Origin: Microbacterium sp. zg-Y1090
GTDB lineage: Bacteria > Actinomycetota > Actinomycetes > Actinomycetales > Microbacteriaceae
Direction of reading: 5' to 3'
Length of the DNA stretch: 64,000 nucleotides
Assembly: GCF_030246945.1 (NCBI RefSeq)
Contig: NZ_CP126742.1
Location: 372,001-436,000, forward strand
Shown here: in pieces, positions 36,173 through 45,042 of the stretch
Layout: each line of letters opens with the position of its first letter
Position numbering within the stretch: position 1 is the first letter of the stretch
Translations under genes and position numbers: made by a program
Notes under the pieces: model-generated
What the model was told of the DNA's origin: nothing
The model's database searches: none
Seen by the model: the letters and a program-made list of their open reading frames with translations, nothing else

Positions 36173-37528
36173 TCACTCGACGGTGAAGCCCTGCTCCTCG
36201 GCGTAGGCGACCACGTCCGCCTGCAGTCGCTCGGCCGCCTCGGAGCCCGTGACCGAGCCCTCGTTGATGGCCGCCAGCTGCTCGGTGAAGGCATCGAAGT
36301 AGTACTGCCCGAACGGGGTGTAGGTCATGCCGGTGTAGGCGTTGGCCGCCGGGACGTACACCTCTTTGTTGGCCTGCTGCCCACCGAAGAACGGCACCTC
36401 GTAGTCGACGAAGTCCGTCGAGTTCAAGGCGGTGAGGTTCAGCGGGAAGATGACCTGGTTCTGCCAGCCGTCCAGCAGCGACGCGTCATCGGCGTACACG
36501 CCGAATGCGACCTTCGCGGCCAGCTCGGGATCGCTCGCCTGGCTCGTGACCGAGAACGCCGAGCCGCCCCAGTTGACCGACACGGGGTTCGCGGCATCCC
36601 ACTGCGGCAGCGGGGCGACCTTCCACACTCCCGCGTCATCACCCTCGCCCACGCCGGCGCCGGTCAGATATCCCGGTGCCCACGCGGCGGAGATGTAGGT
36701 GGCGTAGTCGCCGCCGATGACGCCGGAGATGTACTCGGGGGTGAACTGGTCCTGCGTGCCCACGAGGCCCTTCTCCACCAGGCCCGCCCAGTAGTCGAGC
36801 ACCTCCTTCGAAGCATTGTCGTCGAGCGCGATGCCGATCGACTCGGGGGTCGCCGAGTCGTAGGTGAAGGGCTGTGCGCCGTTCTGGTACTGCAGCGCCA
36901 TCATGACCGCCGGCACGTTGGCGCCGAGGTCGCCGAACAGCGGCCCGCCCGCATCCTTCACCGTCTGGGCGGCCGTCTCGTACTCCGCCCAGGTGGTGGG
37001 CGGGGTGATCCCGTACTGCTCGAAGACGTCCGCGCGGTAGATCATGCCCATCGGGCCGCCGTCGACGGGAGCGCCGTACACGCCGTCTCCGACCGAGACG
37101 TCCTTCCACGCGCCCTCGCTGTAGTCGTCCTTGACGTCCTCGTAGCCGTAGTCGCTGATGTCGACGATCGCCTCCTGGATCTGGAAGGTCGGGATGCGGT
37201 CGGCCTCGATCATGATGACGTCGGGGGCGCCGGTGCCCGCGGTGATCGCCGTCTGGAACTTGTCGTACTCGTCGCCGCCCTGACCGACGTTGGTCCAGCA
37301 CACCTGCACGTCGTCGCTCTGCTCGTTGAAGTTGTCGACGACCAGCTCCATGTTCGGGTACCAGGCCCACATGGTCACCACGGGCAGATCGGTCTTGGGG
37401 ATGGTGTTGGTGCAGTTGGTGGCGTCGTTGCCTCCGGAGGCGGTGCCTCCCTGCTGCTCCGAGCACGACACGAGGGTGCCGGCCAGGACGATGGTCGCTG
37501 CCGCGGCCAAGACTTTCGTGGTCTTCAC
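36173..37528 (-). CDS. Extracellular sugar-binding lipoprotein
   Basis: 451 residues from a GTG with a strong GAAAGGAAG ribosome-binding site. The lipobox VLAGTLVSC places the lipid-modified Cys at residue 22, so it is tethered outside the membrane. The mature part is a family 1 solute-binding protein (VTMWAWYPNMELVVDNFNE..DDVQVCW; IYRADVFEQYGITPPTTWAEYETAAQTVKDAG; PVSVNWGGSAFSV). Aromatic-rich ligand regions fit an oligosaccharide. First gene of the permease-permease-GH51 operon; an operator for the divergent LacI lies about 110 bases upstream of its start. Confidence 0.95.
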   Translation of the reverse strand: MKTTKVLAAAATIVLAGTLVSCSEQQGGTASGGNDATNCTNTIPKTDLPVVTMWAWYPNMELVVDNFNEQSDDVQVCWTNVGQGGDEYDKFQTAITAGTGAPDVIMIEADRIPTFQIQEAIVDISDYGYEDVKDDYSEGAWKDVSVGDGVYGAPVDGGPMGMIYRADVFEQYGITPPTTWAEYETAAQTVKDAGGPLFGDLGANVPAVMMALQYQNGAQPFTYDSATPESIGIALDDNASKEVLDYWAGLVEKGLVGTQDQFTPEYISGVIGGDYATYISAAWAPGYLTGAGVGEGDDAGVWKVAPLPQWDAANPVSVNWGGSAFSVTSQASDPELAAKVAFGVYADDASLLDGWQNQVIFPLNLTALNSTDFVDYEVPFFGGQQANKEVYVPAANAYTGMTYTPFGQYYFDAFTEQLAAINEGSVTGSEAAERLQADVVAYAEEQGFTVE

Positions 37529-37627
37529 GGGGGTCTTCCTTTCGGTGCGGGACGGCTGTGTCGAATCGGCACCGCGGCGGGATTCCGCCGCACGATCCGC
37601 TGCTCATCATTGAGTCGTCGGGATGGG

Positions 37628-37643
37628 TGTACAACGTTGTATA
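37628..37643. promoter_or_regulatory. LacI operator over binding-protein promoter
   Basis: The 12-bp perfect palindrome TACAACGTTGTA (37630-37641) overlaps a minus-strand extended -10 (TGATATACA, hexamer at plus 37638-37643) aimed at the binding-protein operon. The 16-bp window matches the operator-like site at 43067-43082 at 13 of 16 positions. For the LacI gene itself, TCAACA (37685-37690) and TAGAGT (37708-37713), 17 bases apart, form a separate plus-strand promoter. Confidence 0.8.
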
Positions 37644-37746
37644 TCAACGTGTGGAAAGTAGCTTCCCAGCGCACTCCGGTGATGTCAACAGTCGGTTGGC
37701 CCGGCGCTAGAGTTGCGTGGCGGGCGGTGCGAGAACGGGGCAGGCG

Positions 37747-38760
37747 ATGGGTTCGACGATGCACGACGTTGCCCGGCTCGCGGGGGTGTCGATCAAGACC
37801 GTCTCCAACGTCATCAACGATTATCCGCACGTGCGACCCGAGACCCGATCCCGCGTGCAGGCGGCGATCGACGAGCTCGACTATCACCCGAACCTGTCGG
37901 CGCGTGGACTGCGGTCGGGCAAGACCGGGGTCATCGGACTGGCGGTGCCGGCGCTGCGAGAGAACTACTTCGCCGAGCTCGCCGACGCCATCATCCGCGC
38001 GGCGGAGAAGCGCGGCCTGGGGGTCGTCGTGGAGCAGACCAGCGGCGACCGCGACACCGAGCTCGCCGCCGTTTCCGGTCGCCGCCAGCGGTTCATGGAC
38101 GGGCTGTTGTTCAGCCCCGTCGCCCTCGGCCAGCAGGACGCGCACGTGCTCGACGCACCATTCCCGCTCGTGCTGCTGGGCGAGCGCATCTTCGGCGGTC
38201 CCACCGACCACGTCGCGATGCACAACGTCTCGGCAGCCGAGGCTGCGGTTGCGCATCTCATCGACACCGGGCGGCGCCGCATCGCCGTGGTGGGCGCGGC
38301 GGCCGAGGACGAGGACGGCGAGGCGAGTTCAGCGAGCCTGCGGCTGCGCGGCTACCGCCGGGCGCTCGAGGCGGCCGGCATCCCGTTCGACCGTCGGCTC
38401 GTGCGCCCGGCCGAGGGGTGGAACCGGCAGTCCGGAGCGGCGGCGCTGCACGGTCTCGTGGCCGACGGGGTGGCGTTCGACGCCGTGTTCGCGCTGAACG
38501 ACACGCTCGGGCTGGGGGTGTTGCGGGCGCTCGGTGAGGAGCACATCGCCGTACCCGAGCACGTCGCCGTCATCGGATTCGACGACATCGACGAGGCGCG
38601 GTTCTCGGTGCCGTCGCTGTCGAGCGTCGAGACGGGCCGCGAGCAGATCGCCGAGATCGCGGTGCGGCTGCTCGTCGAGCGGATCGCCGAGAAGGACGAC
38701 CGCCTGCCGCCCCGCACGATCAAGCCCGACTTCACGGTCGTTCGTCGCGAGTCGTCCTGA
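37747..38760 (+). CDS. LacI family regulator (arabinoside locus)
   Basis: 337 residues from the ATG at 37747. A GTG at 37717 lies too close to the -10 TAGAGT to be transcribed. Helix-turn-helix STMHDVARLAGVSIKTVSNVINDYPHVRPETRSRVQAAI, hinge DYHPNLSARGLRSGKT, and a sensor domain ending VAVIGFDDIDEARFSVPSLSSVETGREQIAE. Divergent from the arabino-oligosaccharide transporter/GH51 operon and next to a perfect palindrome, so it is its likely repressor. A similar palindrome upstream of the esterase gene at 42938 suggests a second target. Followed by repeat copy B. Confidence 0.94.
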   Translation: MGSTMHDVARLAGVSIKTVSNVINDYPHVRPETRSRVQAAIDELDYHPNLSARGLRSGKTGVIGLAVPALRENYFAELADAIIRAAEKRGLGVVVEQTSGDRDTELAAVSGRRQRFMDGLLFSPVALGQQDAHVLDAPFPLVLLGERIFGGPTDHVAMHNVSAAEAAVAHLIDTGRRRIAVVGAAAEDEDGEASSASLRLRGYRRALEAAGIPFDRRLVRPAEGWNRQSGAAALHGLVADGVAFDAVFALNDTLGLGVLRALGEEHIAVPEHVAVIGFDDIDEARFSVPSLSSVETGREQIAEIAVRLLVERIAEKDDRLPPRTIKPDFTVVRRESS

Positions 38761-38807
38761 CGCGGGTCGCGCGTCCCGTCGGTGTCCTTCCGCTGCAACC
38801 GCACCTG

Positions 38808-38935
38808 ACCGCTGCGACCTCACCTCACGGCCGAGACCGCAGCTGACGGCCGAGACCGCAGCTGACGGTGAGACCTCATCTGAGGGCCGAGACCGTGGGT
38901 GAAATCCGCTGTCTCGGCCGCCGGCTGTCGTCTCA
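38808..38935. repeat. Palindromic repeat, copy B, with tandem 19-bp expansion
   Basis: Inverted relative to copies A and C. Positions 38883-38935 hold the hairpin (GGCCGAGAC at 38885-38893, GTCTCGGCC at 38911-38919, TGGGT inside). Ahead of it four 18-19 bp units follow one another: 38808-38826 (degenerate), 38827-38845 and 38846-38864 (identical, ACGGCCGAGACCGCAGCTG), 38865-38882. It lies between two convergent genes and its end overlaps the stop of the WxLIP-like gene by three bases. Confidence 0.85.
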
Positions 38936-40150
38936 CGGGCGGGGCGGGGCGGCGGCGGGCTCGGTGTCGGCAGCGACGTGCGCGGTGTCGGTGGCGGCGG
39001 CCGGCGCCGCATCGGCGTCCGCAGCCGGTGGGGCCGGCGTGCCCTCGGTGGCCTTCGCCGCGGCGACGGCGGCGTCGATGCGGGCCTGCACGCGCGCGGC
39101 AGACCGGGCCCGCAATGCGCGGATGGCGAAGAAACCGCCCACCAGCAGGGCGAGGAGCGCGAGCTGCGACCACGGGATGGTCCAGACGGTGAACTCCGCG
39201 GTGGTCGCGGCCAGCGCGGCATCCACCTCGTCTTCTCCGACGACCAGCGGGGTGGCCGTGACGGTGCCCCAGCTGAAGAACGTCGGCCACACCGGCACCT
39301 CCACCGTGGTGGACTGGGCCTGGCCGGGGAGGATCTCGCGGCTCTCGGTCGCAGCAGACGCGGCCAGGATGCCGAAGGGGCCGCTCACCGCGGTGTCGGT
39401 CTCGGCACCCAGCCGCACGTTGCCGTCGTTGGACAGCGCATAGGTCACCGTCACGGTGCCCGGAGCGAAGGGGTTCCAGGAGGGCGTGTAGGTGGCTGTC
39501 GTTCCGTCGGGAACGACGGATGCCACGATGTCGCCGCTGACCCGGAGGTGAGCGCGCACCCCCACCCGGGAGGCCAGCTGCACCGCGTCGGAGTCGGCGG
39601 GGACGAGTTCGGCCACGATACCGGCCGGGTGGTCGCCCGGGGTGGCGTTGGCGGGCACCTCGACGCGCACCGGGATCGTCACGGTGGTCTCGGCGGGGAC
39701 CTCGAGCACGATGCCGCCACCGTCGCGCGCTGTCGCGCCGTCGACGCTTCCCACGGTGATCCAGGCGCCTCCGCCGGTCGCCGGCTCGTCGGCGGGAGCG
39801 AGGTCGAAATTGCCGTCGGCGCTGACGGTGCCGTCGCCTGGGTAGACGGCGTAGGTTGCCGGCTGCGGGCCGAAGTTGGTCAGCGCGACGAGGTCGTCCA
39901 CGGCCGCCCCGCCGTCGATGGTGTGCCGCAGCGACACCCGGCCGTCGGGGCCTTCCGCGCCGGCGGGCTGCAGCGCCCACGTCGTGCCGGTCTCGCCGGT
40001 GGTGTCGTCTGCGGCCGCCGTGGCGACGGCGGCGGCGACCCCGGCCGTGCCAGTCGTCCCGGCGGATGTCACGGCGGTCGCCGCAGCCGCAGTGGGGGCG
40101 GCGACGAGGGCAGCGGCCACGGCGAGGGCGAGGGGCAGTCGGGAGGTCAT
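38933..40150 (-). CDS. WxLIP/DUF916-like cell-surface membrane protein
   Basis: 405 residues from an ATG with a GGAG site. Signal peptide (about 1-25, Ala-rich), then two beta-rich domains. The first, about 55-170 (TTWALQPAG..RVSLRHTIDGGAAVDDLVALTNFGPQPATYAVYPGDGTV), resembles the DUF916 peptidoglycan-binding domain of WxL-interacting proteins. The second, about 175-310 (LEVPAETTVTIPVRVEVPANATPGDHPAGIVAELV), is the following Ig-like domain. A membrane helix (WSQLALLALLVGGFFAI, about 322-340) and a roughly 60-residue basic, then Ala/Pro-rich, cytoplasmic tail end the protein. In Firmicutes such proteins hold WxL-domain proteins at the wall. Here it is encoded 67 bases after an esterase with a WxL-like C-terminus, so it is the likely anchor. 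Family assignment is by pattern, not search. Confidence 0.78.
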   Translation of the reverse strand: MTSRLPLALAVAAALVAAPTAAAATAVTSAGTTGTAGVAAAVATAAADDTTGETGTTWALQPAGAEGPDGRVSLRHTIDGGAAVDDLVALTNFGPQPATYAVYPGDGTVSADGNFDLAPADEPATGGGAWITVGSVDGATARDGGGIVLEVPAETTVTIPVRVEVPANATPGDHPAGIVAELVPADSDAVQLASRVGVRAHLRVSGDIVASVVPDGTTATYTPSWNPFAPGTVTVTYALSNDGNVRLGAETDTAVSGPFGILAASAATESREILPGQAQSTTVEVPVWPTFFSWGTVTATPLVVGEDEVDAALAATTAEFTVWTIPWSQLALLALLVGGFFAIRALRARSAARVQARIDAAVAAAKATEGTPAPPAADADAAPAAATDTAHVAADTEPAAAPPRP

Positions 40151-40217
40151 GTGTCTCCTGAGGGTGGCGCGGCCGGCCGGTGTGTGTCGGCCGGCCGCGC
40201 CCGGGTCGGTCCTCGTC

Positions 40218-42938
40218 TCAGTCGACGGGGAACAGCGAGATGGTGAGTGTTCCGGTGTAGGTGCCGGGCTGGGTGTCCACGGGGACTTCCAGCACGAGTC
40301 CTGCGCCGAGTATGGCCGAACCGAACCGTCCTTCGGCAGTGGCCGAGGCCAGTTCACCGGGAGTGTCCAGGCCCGGGCCGCCGGCGAGCACGGTGGCGAC
40401 GGGGTCGCCGGCGCTGAGCCCGGGGCGGGGGGTGAGCACGCGGGGTGTCCATCCGAAGTGGTCGGCGGTGACCGTTTGGCCGGCGGAGGTGAACGCGTCG
40501 GCGTGGCCGGAGACGGCCCAGCCTCCGACGCCTGCCTGCTGCGCGGTGCGGGAGTCGGTGACGGTCACCTCGGGCAGTTCGCCGGTGAACCGCAGGCGGT
40601 TTCCGGCGTTGTCCGGGCCGGCCAAGGCGATGCCGTCGCCGTAGTCGGCGACCGTCAGGGCCAGGGAGCCGTTCTCGCCTTCCGGGACGACAGCGGTGAC
40701 GGGGATGCCATCACTGGTGTCCGCAGCGAACAGACGCGGCAGGAAATCGATCAGCGACTTCTGCCATACATCCCAGCTGTGCGGGCCAGGAATCAGGGGC
40801 GCGAACTCGTGCGCGATTCCCCGATCCTCCAGCGCGGCGATGAGGCCCAACGTCGGCTGGTAGGTGAAGTCCTGGATGTCGCCGCTGTAGATGCGCAGCA
40901 GCTTGGTCCCCGCGTTGATGGCTTCGACATCCGCGCTGGCGGGCGGCGCGCTGAACGCCGAGAACGCTCCGATATAGCCGAACTCGCCGGGGTGGGCGTA
41001 GAGCGTGCTCAACGCGTGCCCCGAACCCATCGAGAGACCTGCCAGTGCCCGCTGGTCGGGCTCGGCGCTGACGTTGTACTGCTCCTCGGCCGTCGGCGCG
41101 ATGCGCTGGAGCATCTCGTTGGGGAAGTTCACCCCGTTGCCGTTGGCCATCACCACCACCATCGGCACGATCGTCCCGCGCAGGTAATGGTTGTCGAGGA
41201 TCTGCGCGGCCCGACCGACCTCGATCCAGTCCGACCAGGTCTGCCCGCCGCCGTGCTGCAGATACAGCACGGGGTAGGCCTCCGCGCGCTCGGCGTCGAA
41301 CCCCGGCGGGGTCCACACGTACGCGGAGCGGTCGGCTTCGCCGGCCGTGCTGCGGTAGGTCATCGTCGTGACGGCACCGCGATCCGCCTCGGGGACATCG
41401 CCGGTGTACTCGGCGCGCAGCCCCTCGCCGGCCACGTAGAACGTGCTCCAGTTCGGTTCGATCGTCACCTTCGTGGGGTTGCTGAGGTCCTTGTGGTCCA
41501 CGCCGTCGACGACGAACTTGTAGTAGTACGAGCCGCCGTCGAGGGGCCCGACCGTCACCCGCCAGCGATCGCCCACCTTCGTCATCGGAAGGCGCGGCCA
41601 ACTGCCGCCGGCGCCCCAGTTGCCCCAGACCGTCACGTTCTTCGCGTCGGCGAACTGGGTGCCGGTCTCGAAGGTGATGATGCCGTTGTCGTCGATCCAG
41701 GGGGTGGGGGTGGTGCCGGGTGCGGGCAGGGAGTGCGGTCCCTCGACGGGGAGGTGCCCGTTGCTCGGCCCGCCGTCGGTGGTGTCTTGGAACACGCGGG
41801 AGGCGAAGTCGCGCAGGTTCTCCTGCCAGCTCTCCCAGGTGCCGCCGCTGTCGGGGTTGGCGCCGTCCATCTCGTATTCGACGCCGGCCGCGCTCAACTT
41901 GTCCGCGAGGCTCACGGTCTGGTTGTACGCGCGGTCGGTGGTGTTGCCGACGTACAGGCGCACCAGGTCGGTGCCCGCGTTGATCTGCGCCGCCTTCGCG
42001 GCGCTGACCGATGCGGTCAGGCGCCCGGAGAACGACCCGACCTGGGAGAACTCCCCGGGGTCGGTGACCATGAGGGTCAGCGCCTGCGACGCGCCGCGGC
42101 CGATGCCGGCGATGGCCTGGTCGGCGGGGTCGGACGACACGTTGAAGCCGTCCCGGGCGGCGGGCAGGAGGTTGTCGAGTACCTCGGTGCGCGCTTCGGA
42201 CGAGTCGCCATCACCCATGACGACCACCATCGGCTCCAGGTCGCCTTCGACGGCGAGGTTGTCGAGGATCTGCGCGGCGCGCCCAAGTTCGCTCCACTCG
42301 GCAGGGCTCTGCCCGGCATCCTGCAGCAGGTAGAGCACCGGGTACGGCTCGGCGCGGTCGGCGTCGTAGCCGGGCGGCGTCCACACGTACGCGGAGCGTT
42401 CCTCCTCGGCGACCGTGCTGTCGTAGGTCAGGGTCTCGATCTGCCCACCTGCGGGCACATCGGCCATCCAGGCGACCTCGTCACCGGGGACGAAGAACGT
42501 GTTCCACGCCGGCTTGGACGTCACCGCCTGCGGGCTGTCGGGGTTGCGGAACCCGACCTTTTCGCCGGAGGCCAGCGTCGCCGTGTACTGGTAGTAGTAC
42601 AGACCGGGCTCCAGCGGGCCGATCGTCGAGGTCCAGCTGCCGCCGGAGAGTCCGGAGTTCAGCTGCGCCCACTGCTTGTTCTGCGCGAGGTTCCCCTCCA
42701 CCGCGATCGCGGCGGGGGTGGCGCCCACGGCGGCATCCGCTGCGGCCGCCGGAACCGTGAAGCGATGCACGCCGTCCGCGGGCATCGAGAGCCACGGGTC
42801 TTCGCCCGGGGCGGCCATCGCGGGCTGCGCCACCAGCGCGCCGCCCAGTCCCACGGCCGCAGCGGTGCCGAGTGCGATCCACCTGCGGTGGCTTCGCTCG
42901 GCACCTCCCCGGCCTCTGATCGTCTTGCCTGACATCAT
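40218..42938 (-). CDS. Secreted tandem CE1-type esterase with C-terminal WxL-like domain
   Basis: 906 residues from an ATG preceded by GGAG. Signal peptide ends near AQPAMAAP. Two homologous halves follow, each an Ig/CBM48-like domain plus a Fes/CE1 esterase domain (YVWTPPGYDADRAEPYPVLYLLQDAG and YVWTPPGFDAERAEAYPVLYLQHGGG). The second half has nucleophile Ser636 (AGLSMGS) and His in PGPHSW. In the first, the Ser position is Gly280 (AGIGRGAS) and the His is absent, so that half should be inactive. The last about 125 residues (TVTDSRTAQQ..GGWAVSGHADAF .. GTYTGTLTISLF; W807) read as a WxL-like beta domain. Likely a feruloyl or acetyl xylan esterase held at the wall by the next gene's product. 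The substrate is inferred from the neighbouring arabinofuranosidase locus. Confidence 0.85.
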   Translation of the reverse strand: MMSGKTIRGRGGAERSHRRWIALGTAAAVGLGGALVAQPAMAAPGEDPWLSMPADGVHRFTVPAAAADAAVGATPAAIAVEGNLAQNKQWAQLNSGLSGGSWTSTIGPLEPGLYYYQYTATLASGEKVGFRNPDSPQAVTSKPAWNTFFVPGDEVAWMADVPAGGQIETLTYDSTVAEEERSAYVWTPPGYDADRAEPYPVLYLLQDAGQSPAEWSELGRAAQILDNLAVEGDLEPMVVVMGDGDSSEARTEVLDNLLPAARDGFNVSSDPADQAIAGIGRGASQALTLMVTDPGEFSQVGSFSGRLTASVSAAKAAQINAGTDLVRLYVGNTTDRAYNQTVSLADKLSAAGVEYEMDGANPDSGGTWESWQENLRDFASRVFQDTTDGGPSNGHLPVEGPHSLPAPGTTPTPWIDDNGIITFETGTQFADAKNVTVWGNWGAGGSWPRLPMTKVGDRWRVTVGPLDGGSYYYKFVVDGVDHKDLSNPTKVTIEPNWSTFYVAGEGLRAEYTGDVPEADRGAVTTMTYRSTAGEADRSAYVWTPPGFDAERAEAYPVLYLQHGGGQTWSDWIEVGRAAQILDNHYLRGTIVPMVVVMANGNGVNFPNEMLQRIAPTAEEQYNVSAEPDQRALAGLSMGSGHALSTLYAHPGEFGYIGAFSAFSAPPASADVEAINAGTKLLRIYSGDIQDFTYQPTLGLIAALEDRGIAHEFAPLIPGPHSWDVWQKSLIDFLPRLFAADTSDGIPVTAVVPEGENGSLALTVADYGDGIALAGPDNAGNRLRFTGELPEVTVTDSRTAQQAGVGGWAVSGHADAFTSAGQTVTADHFGWTPRVLTPRPGLSAGDPVATVLAGGPGLDTPGELASATAEGRFGSAILGAGLVLEVPVDTQPGTYTGTLTISLFPVD

Positions 42939-43066
42939 CGTCGTCTCCGATCGCCGAGCGCACGGCAGCGTGCGCGGATGAGGCTCGAGGAACCAGCTGT
43001 CCAGCAGTGATCGGGGCGAGCCGTCGCGGAGCCCGATCACCCGTACGCCGCGCGCCCGGATGGGGT

Positions 43067-43125
43067 TTTACAACGTAGTAAAGCCTCCGCACGGATATGT
43101 TGTCGATCCCCCCAAGCCCTGTCAA
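43067..43125 (-). promoter_or_regulatory. Esterase promoter and LacI-type operator
   Basis: Minus strand: TTGACA (plus 43120-43125), 17 bases, CAACAT (plus 43097-43102, a weak -10). Just downstream of the predicted start is the near-palindrome TTTACAACGTAGTAAA (43067-43082), 13/16 identical to the site at 37628-37643. The 385-base gap between the esterase and pgm genes otherwise holds only repeat copy C. Confidence 0.68.
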
Positions 43126-43180
43126 TACCCCGCGTGTTCCCGCGCCCCACTCGCCGCGGCATCCGCCGCTCCCTCGACGC

Positions 43181-43251
43181 TGAAACGAATGCCGACAGCC
43201 GAGACCATGGGGAATACCCACTGTCTCGGCGGTCAGGATTCGTCTCAGCGC
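43181..43251. repeat. 71-bp palindromic repeat, copy C
   Basis: Same orientation and length as copy A; ungapped alignment, 57 of 71 identical by eye. Core stem GCCGAGAC (43198-43205) / GTCTCGGC (43223-43230) with a TGGG..CCCA inner stem. It lies 73 bases beyond the pgm stop codon and upstream of the esterase promoter, again at a 3' end. Confidence 0.85.
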
Positions 43252-43323
43252 TGACGCGGCGCCGACGCGGCGGCGCGGCGCGCGCCGGCGGCGGCGCCGG
43301 CGGCGGGCAGCGGCGCGCGCCGG

Positions 43324-44964
43324 TCAGTCGCCGAGAGCGGCGGCGACCACGGCGCGGGCCTCGGCCTGCACCTCGCGCAAGTGGTCCGGGCCGCGCAAAG
43401 ACTCGGCGTAGAGCTTGTACACGTCTTCGGTGCCGGAGGGGCGGGCGGCGAACCACGCGTGCTCGGTCTGCACCTTCAGCCCGCCGATGGCGGCGCCGTT
43501 GCCCGGCGCATGCGACAGCTTCGCGGTGATGGGTTCGCCGGCCAGCTCGGTGGCCGTGACGGCCTCGGGCGACAGCTTGGCCAGCGTCGCCTTCTGCGCG
43601 GGCGTCGCGGGGGCGTCGACGCGCTCGTACGCCGACGCGCCGAACTCGGCCTCGAGCTCCGCATAGCGCTGCGACGGCGTCTTGCCCGTGACGGCCAGGA
43701 TCTCGGCGGCCAGCAGGCACAGCAGGATGCCGTCCTTGTCGGTGGTCCAGACGGTGCCGTCCTTGCGCAGGAACGACGCCCCGGCCGACTCCTCGCCGCC
43801 GAAGGCGACCGACCCGTCGAGCAGCCCGGGGACGAACCACTTGAATCCGACCGGCACCTCCAGCAGACGCCGGCCCAGGGACTCGGCGACGCGGTCGATG
43901 ATCATCGACGACACCAGCGTCTTGCCCACGGCGGCATCCGCCGGCCACCCCTCACGGTTGCGGAAGAGGTAGTCGATCGCGACGGCGAGGTAGTGGTTGG
44001 GGTTCATCAGCCCGGCGTCGGGGGTGACGATGCCGTGGCGGTCGGCGTCGGCGTCGTTGCCGGTGAGGATGTCGTACTGGTCGCGCCGGGCCACGAGCGA
44101 AGCCATCGCCGACGGCGACGACGGGTCCATGCGGATCTTCTCGTCCCAGTCGAGCGTCATGAAGCGCCAGGTCGGGTCGACGTCGGGGTTCACGACGGTG
44201 AGGTCGAGACCGTACACCTCGGCGATGAGCGCCCAGTATTCCACCGAGGCCCCGCCGAGCGGGTCGGCGCCGATGCGCACACCGGCGGAGCGGATCGCGT
44301 CGATGTCGATGATGCTCGCGAGGTCGCGCACATACGCGTCGCGGAAGTCGTAGCTGCCCAGCGCGTCGGCGTCGATGTCGGCGAACCGGGTGCGGCGCAC
44401 CCCGTCGAGGCCCGCGGCGATGAGGGCGTTGGCGCGCTCGGCGATCCACCCGGTCGCATCGGTGTCGGCGGGTCCGCCGTGGGGCGGGTTGTACTTGAAG
44501 CCGCCGTCGCGCGGCGGGTTGTGCGAGGGCGTGACGACGATGCCGTCGGCGCGGCCGGGGTCACCGGCATCCCTGCCCCGGTTGTGGGTGAGGATCGCCA
44601 GGCTCAGCGCCGGCGTCGGCACCCAGGCGTCACGGGAGTCCACCCGCACGTCCACGCCGTTGCCGACGAGCACCTCGATGGCGCTGCGTTCGGCCGGGCG
44701 CGAGAGGCCGTGGGTGTCGCGGCCGAGGAAGAGCGGACCGGTGATGCCCTGCGCGGCGCGGTAATCGACGATCGCCTGCGTGGTGGCGAGGATGTGGTCT
44801 TCGTTGAAGCTCGTCGACAGCGACGAGCCTCGATGGCCGCTCGTGCCGAACGCGACGCGCTGCTCGGGGATCGAGGCGTCGGGCTTGCGGTCGTAGTAGG
44901 CGTTGACCAGTTCGTCGATGTCGACGAGGTCGGAGGCTTCGGCGGGCTGTCCTGCGCGGCTCAT
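43324..44964 (-). CDS. pgm: Phosphoglucomutase
   Basis: 546 residues, the normal length of alpha-D-glucose-phosphate-specific Pgm. [12 protein letters not shown] opens domain 1. The phosphoserine loop is [23 protein letters not shown]. The metal loop is [17 protein letters not shown], the sugar-binding loop [15 protein letters not shown], and the phosphate-contact loop [16 protein letters not shown]. Interconverts glucose-1-phosphate and glucose-6-phosphate, the exit of the Leloir pathway into glycolysis and the entry to UDP-glucose. Divergent from pheA with a 78-base gap. Confidence 0.96.
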   Translation of the reverse strand: MSRAGQPAEASDLVDIDELVNAYYDRKPDASIPEQRVAFGTSGHRGSSLSTSFNEDHILATTQAIVDYRAAQGITGPLFLGRDTHGLSRPAERSAIEVLVGNGVDVRVDSRDAWVPTPALSLAILTHNRGRDAGDPGRADGIVVTPSHNPPRDGGFKYNPPHGGPADTDATGWIAERANALIAAGLDGVRRTRFADIDADALGSYDFRDAYVRDLASIIDIDAIRSAGVRIGADPLGGASVEYWALIAEVYGLDLTVVNPDVDPTWRFMTLDWDEKIRMDPSSPSAMASLVARRDQYDILTGNDADADRHGIVTPDAGLMNPNHYLAVAIDYLFRNREGWPADAAVGKTLVSSMIIDRVAESLGRRLLEVPVGFKWFVPGLLDGSVAFGGEESAGASFLRKDGTVWTTDKDGILLCLLAAEILAVTGKTPSQRYAELEAEFGASAYERVDAPATPAQKATLAKLSPEAVTATELAGEPITAKLSHAPGNGAAIGGLKVQTEHAWFAARPSGTEDVYKLYAESLRGPDHLREVQAEARAVVAAALGD

Positions 44965-45028
44965 TCGCTCAGTCTGTCACTTGATCCGCCCGCGTGCCCA
45001 GGCATCGGGACGCGGCGGGACACGCGAC

Positions 45029-45042
45029 TAGGCTTGCTCCCC
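45029..45042 (+). promoter_or_regulatory. Leaderless -10 element of pheA
   Basis: TAGGCT (45029-45034) and eight bases before the GTG at 45043; no ribosome-binding site is seen. Confidence 0.55.

Noticed and set aside
34271..37528. A missing ABC ATPase as evidence of a broken transporter
   Set aside because: Both sugar ABC operons here lack an ATPase, as is normal for actinobacterial importers served by a shared MsiK-type ATPase.
38808..38882. CRISPR-like array of short repeats
   Set aside because: Units are contiguous 18-19 bp repeats without unique spacers, and no cas genes are nearby.
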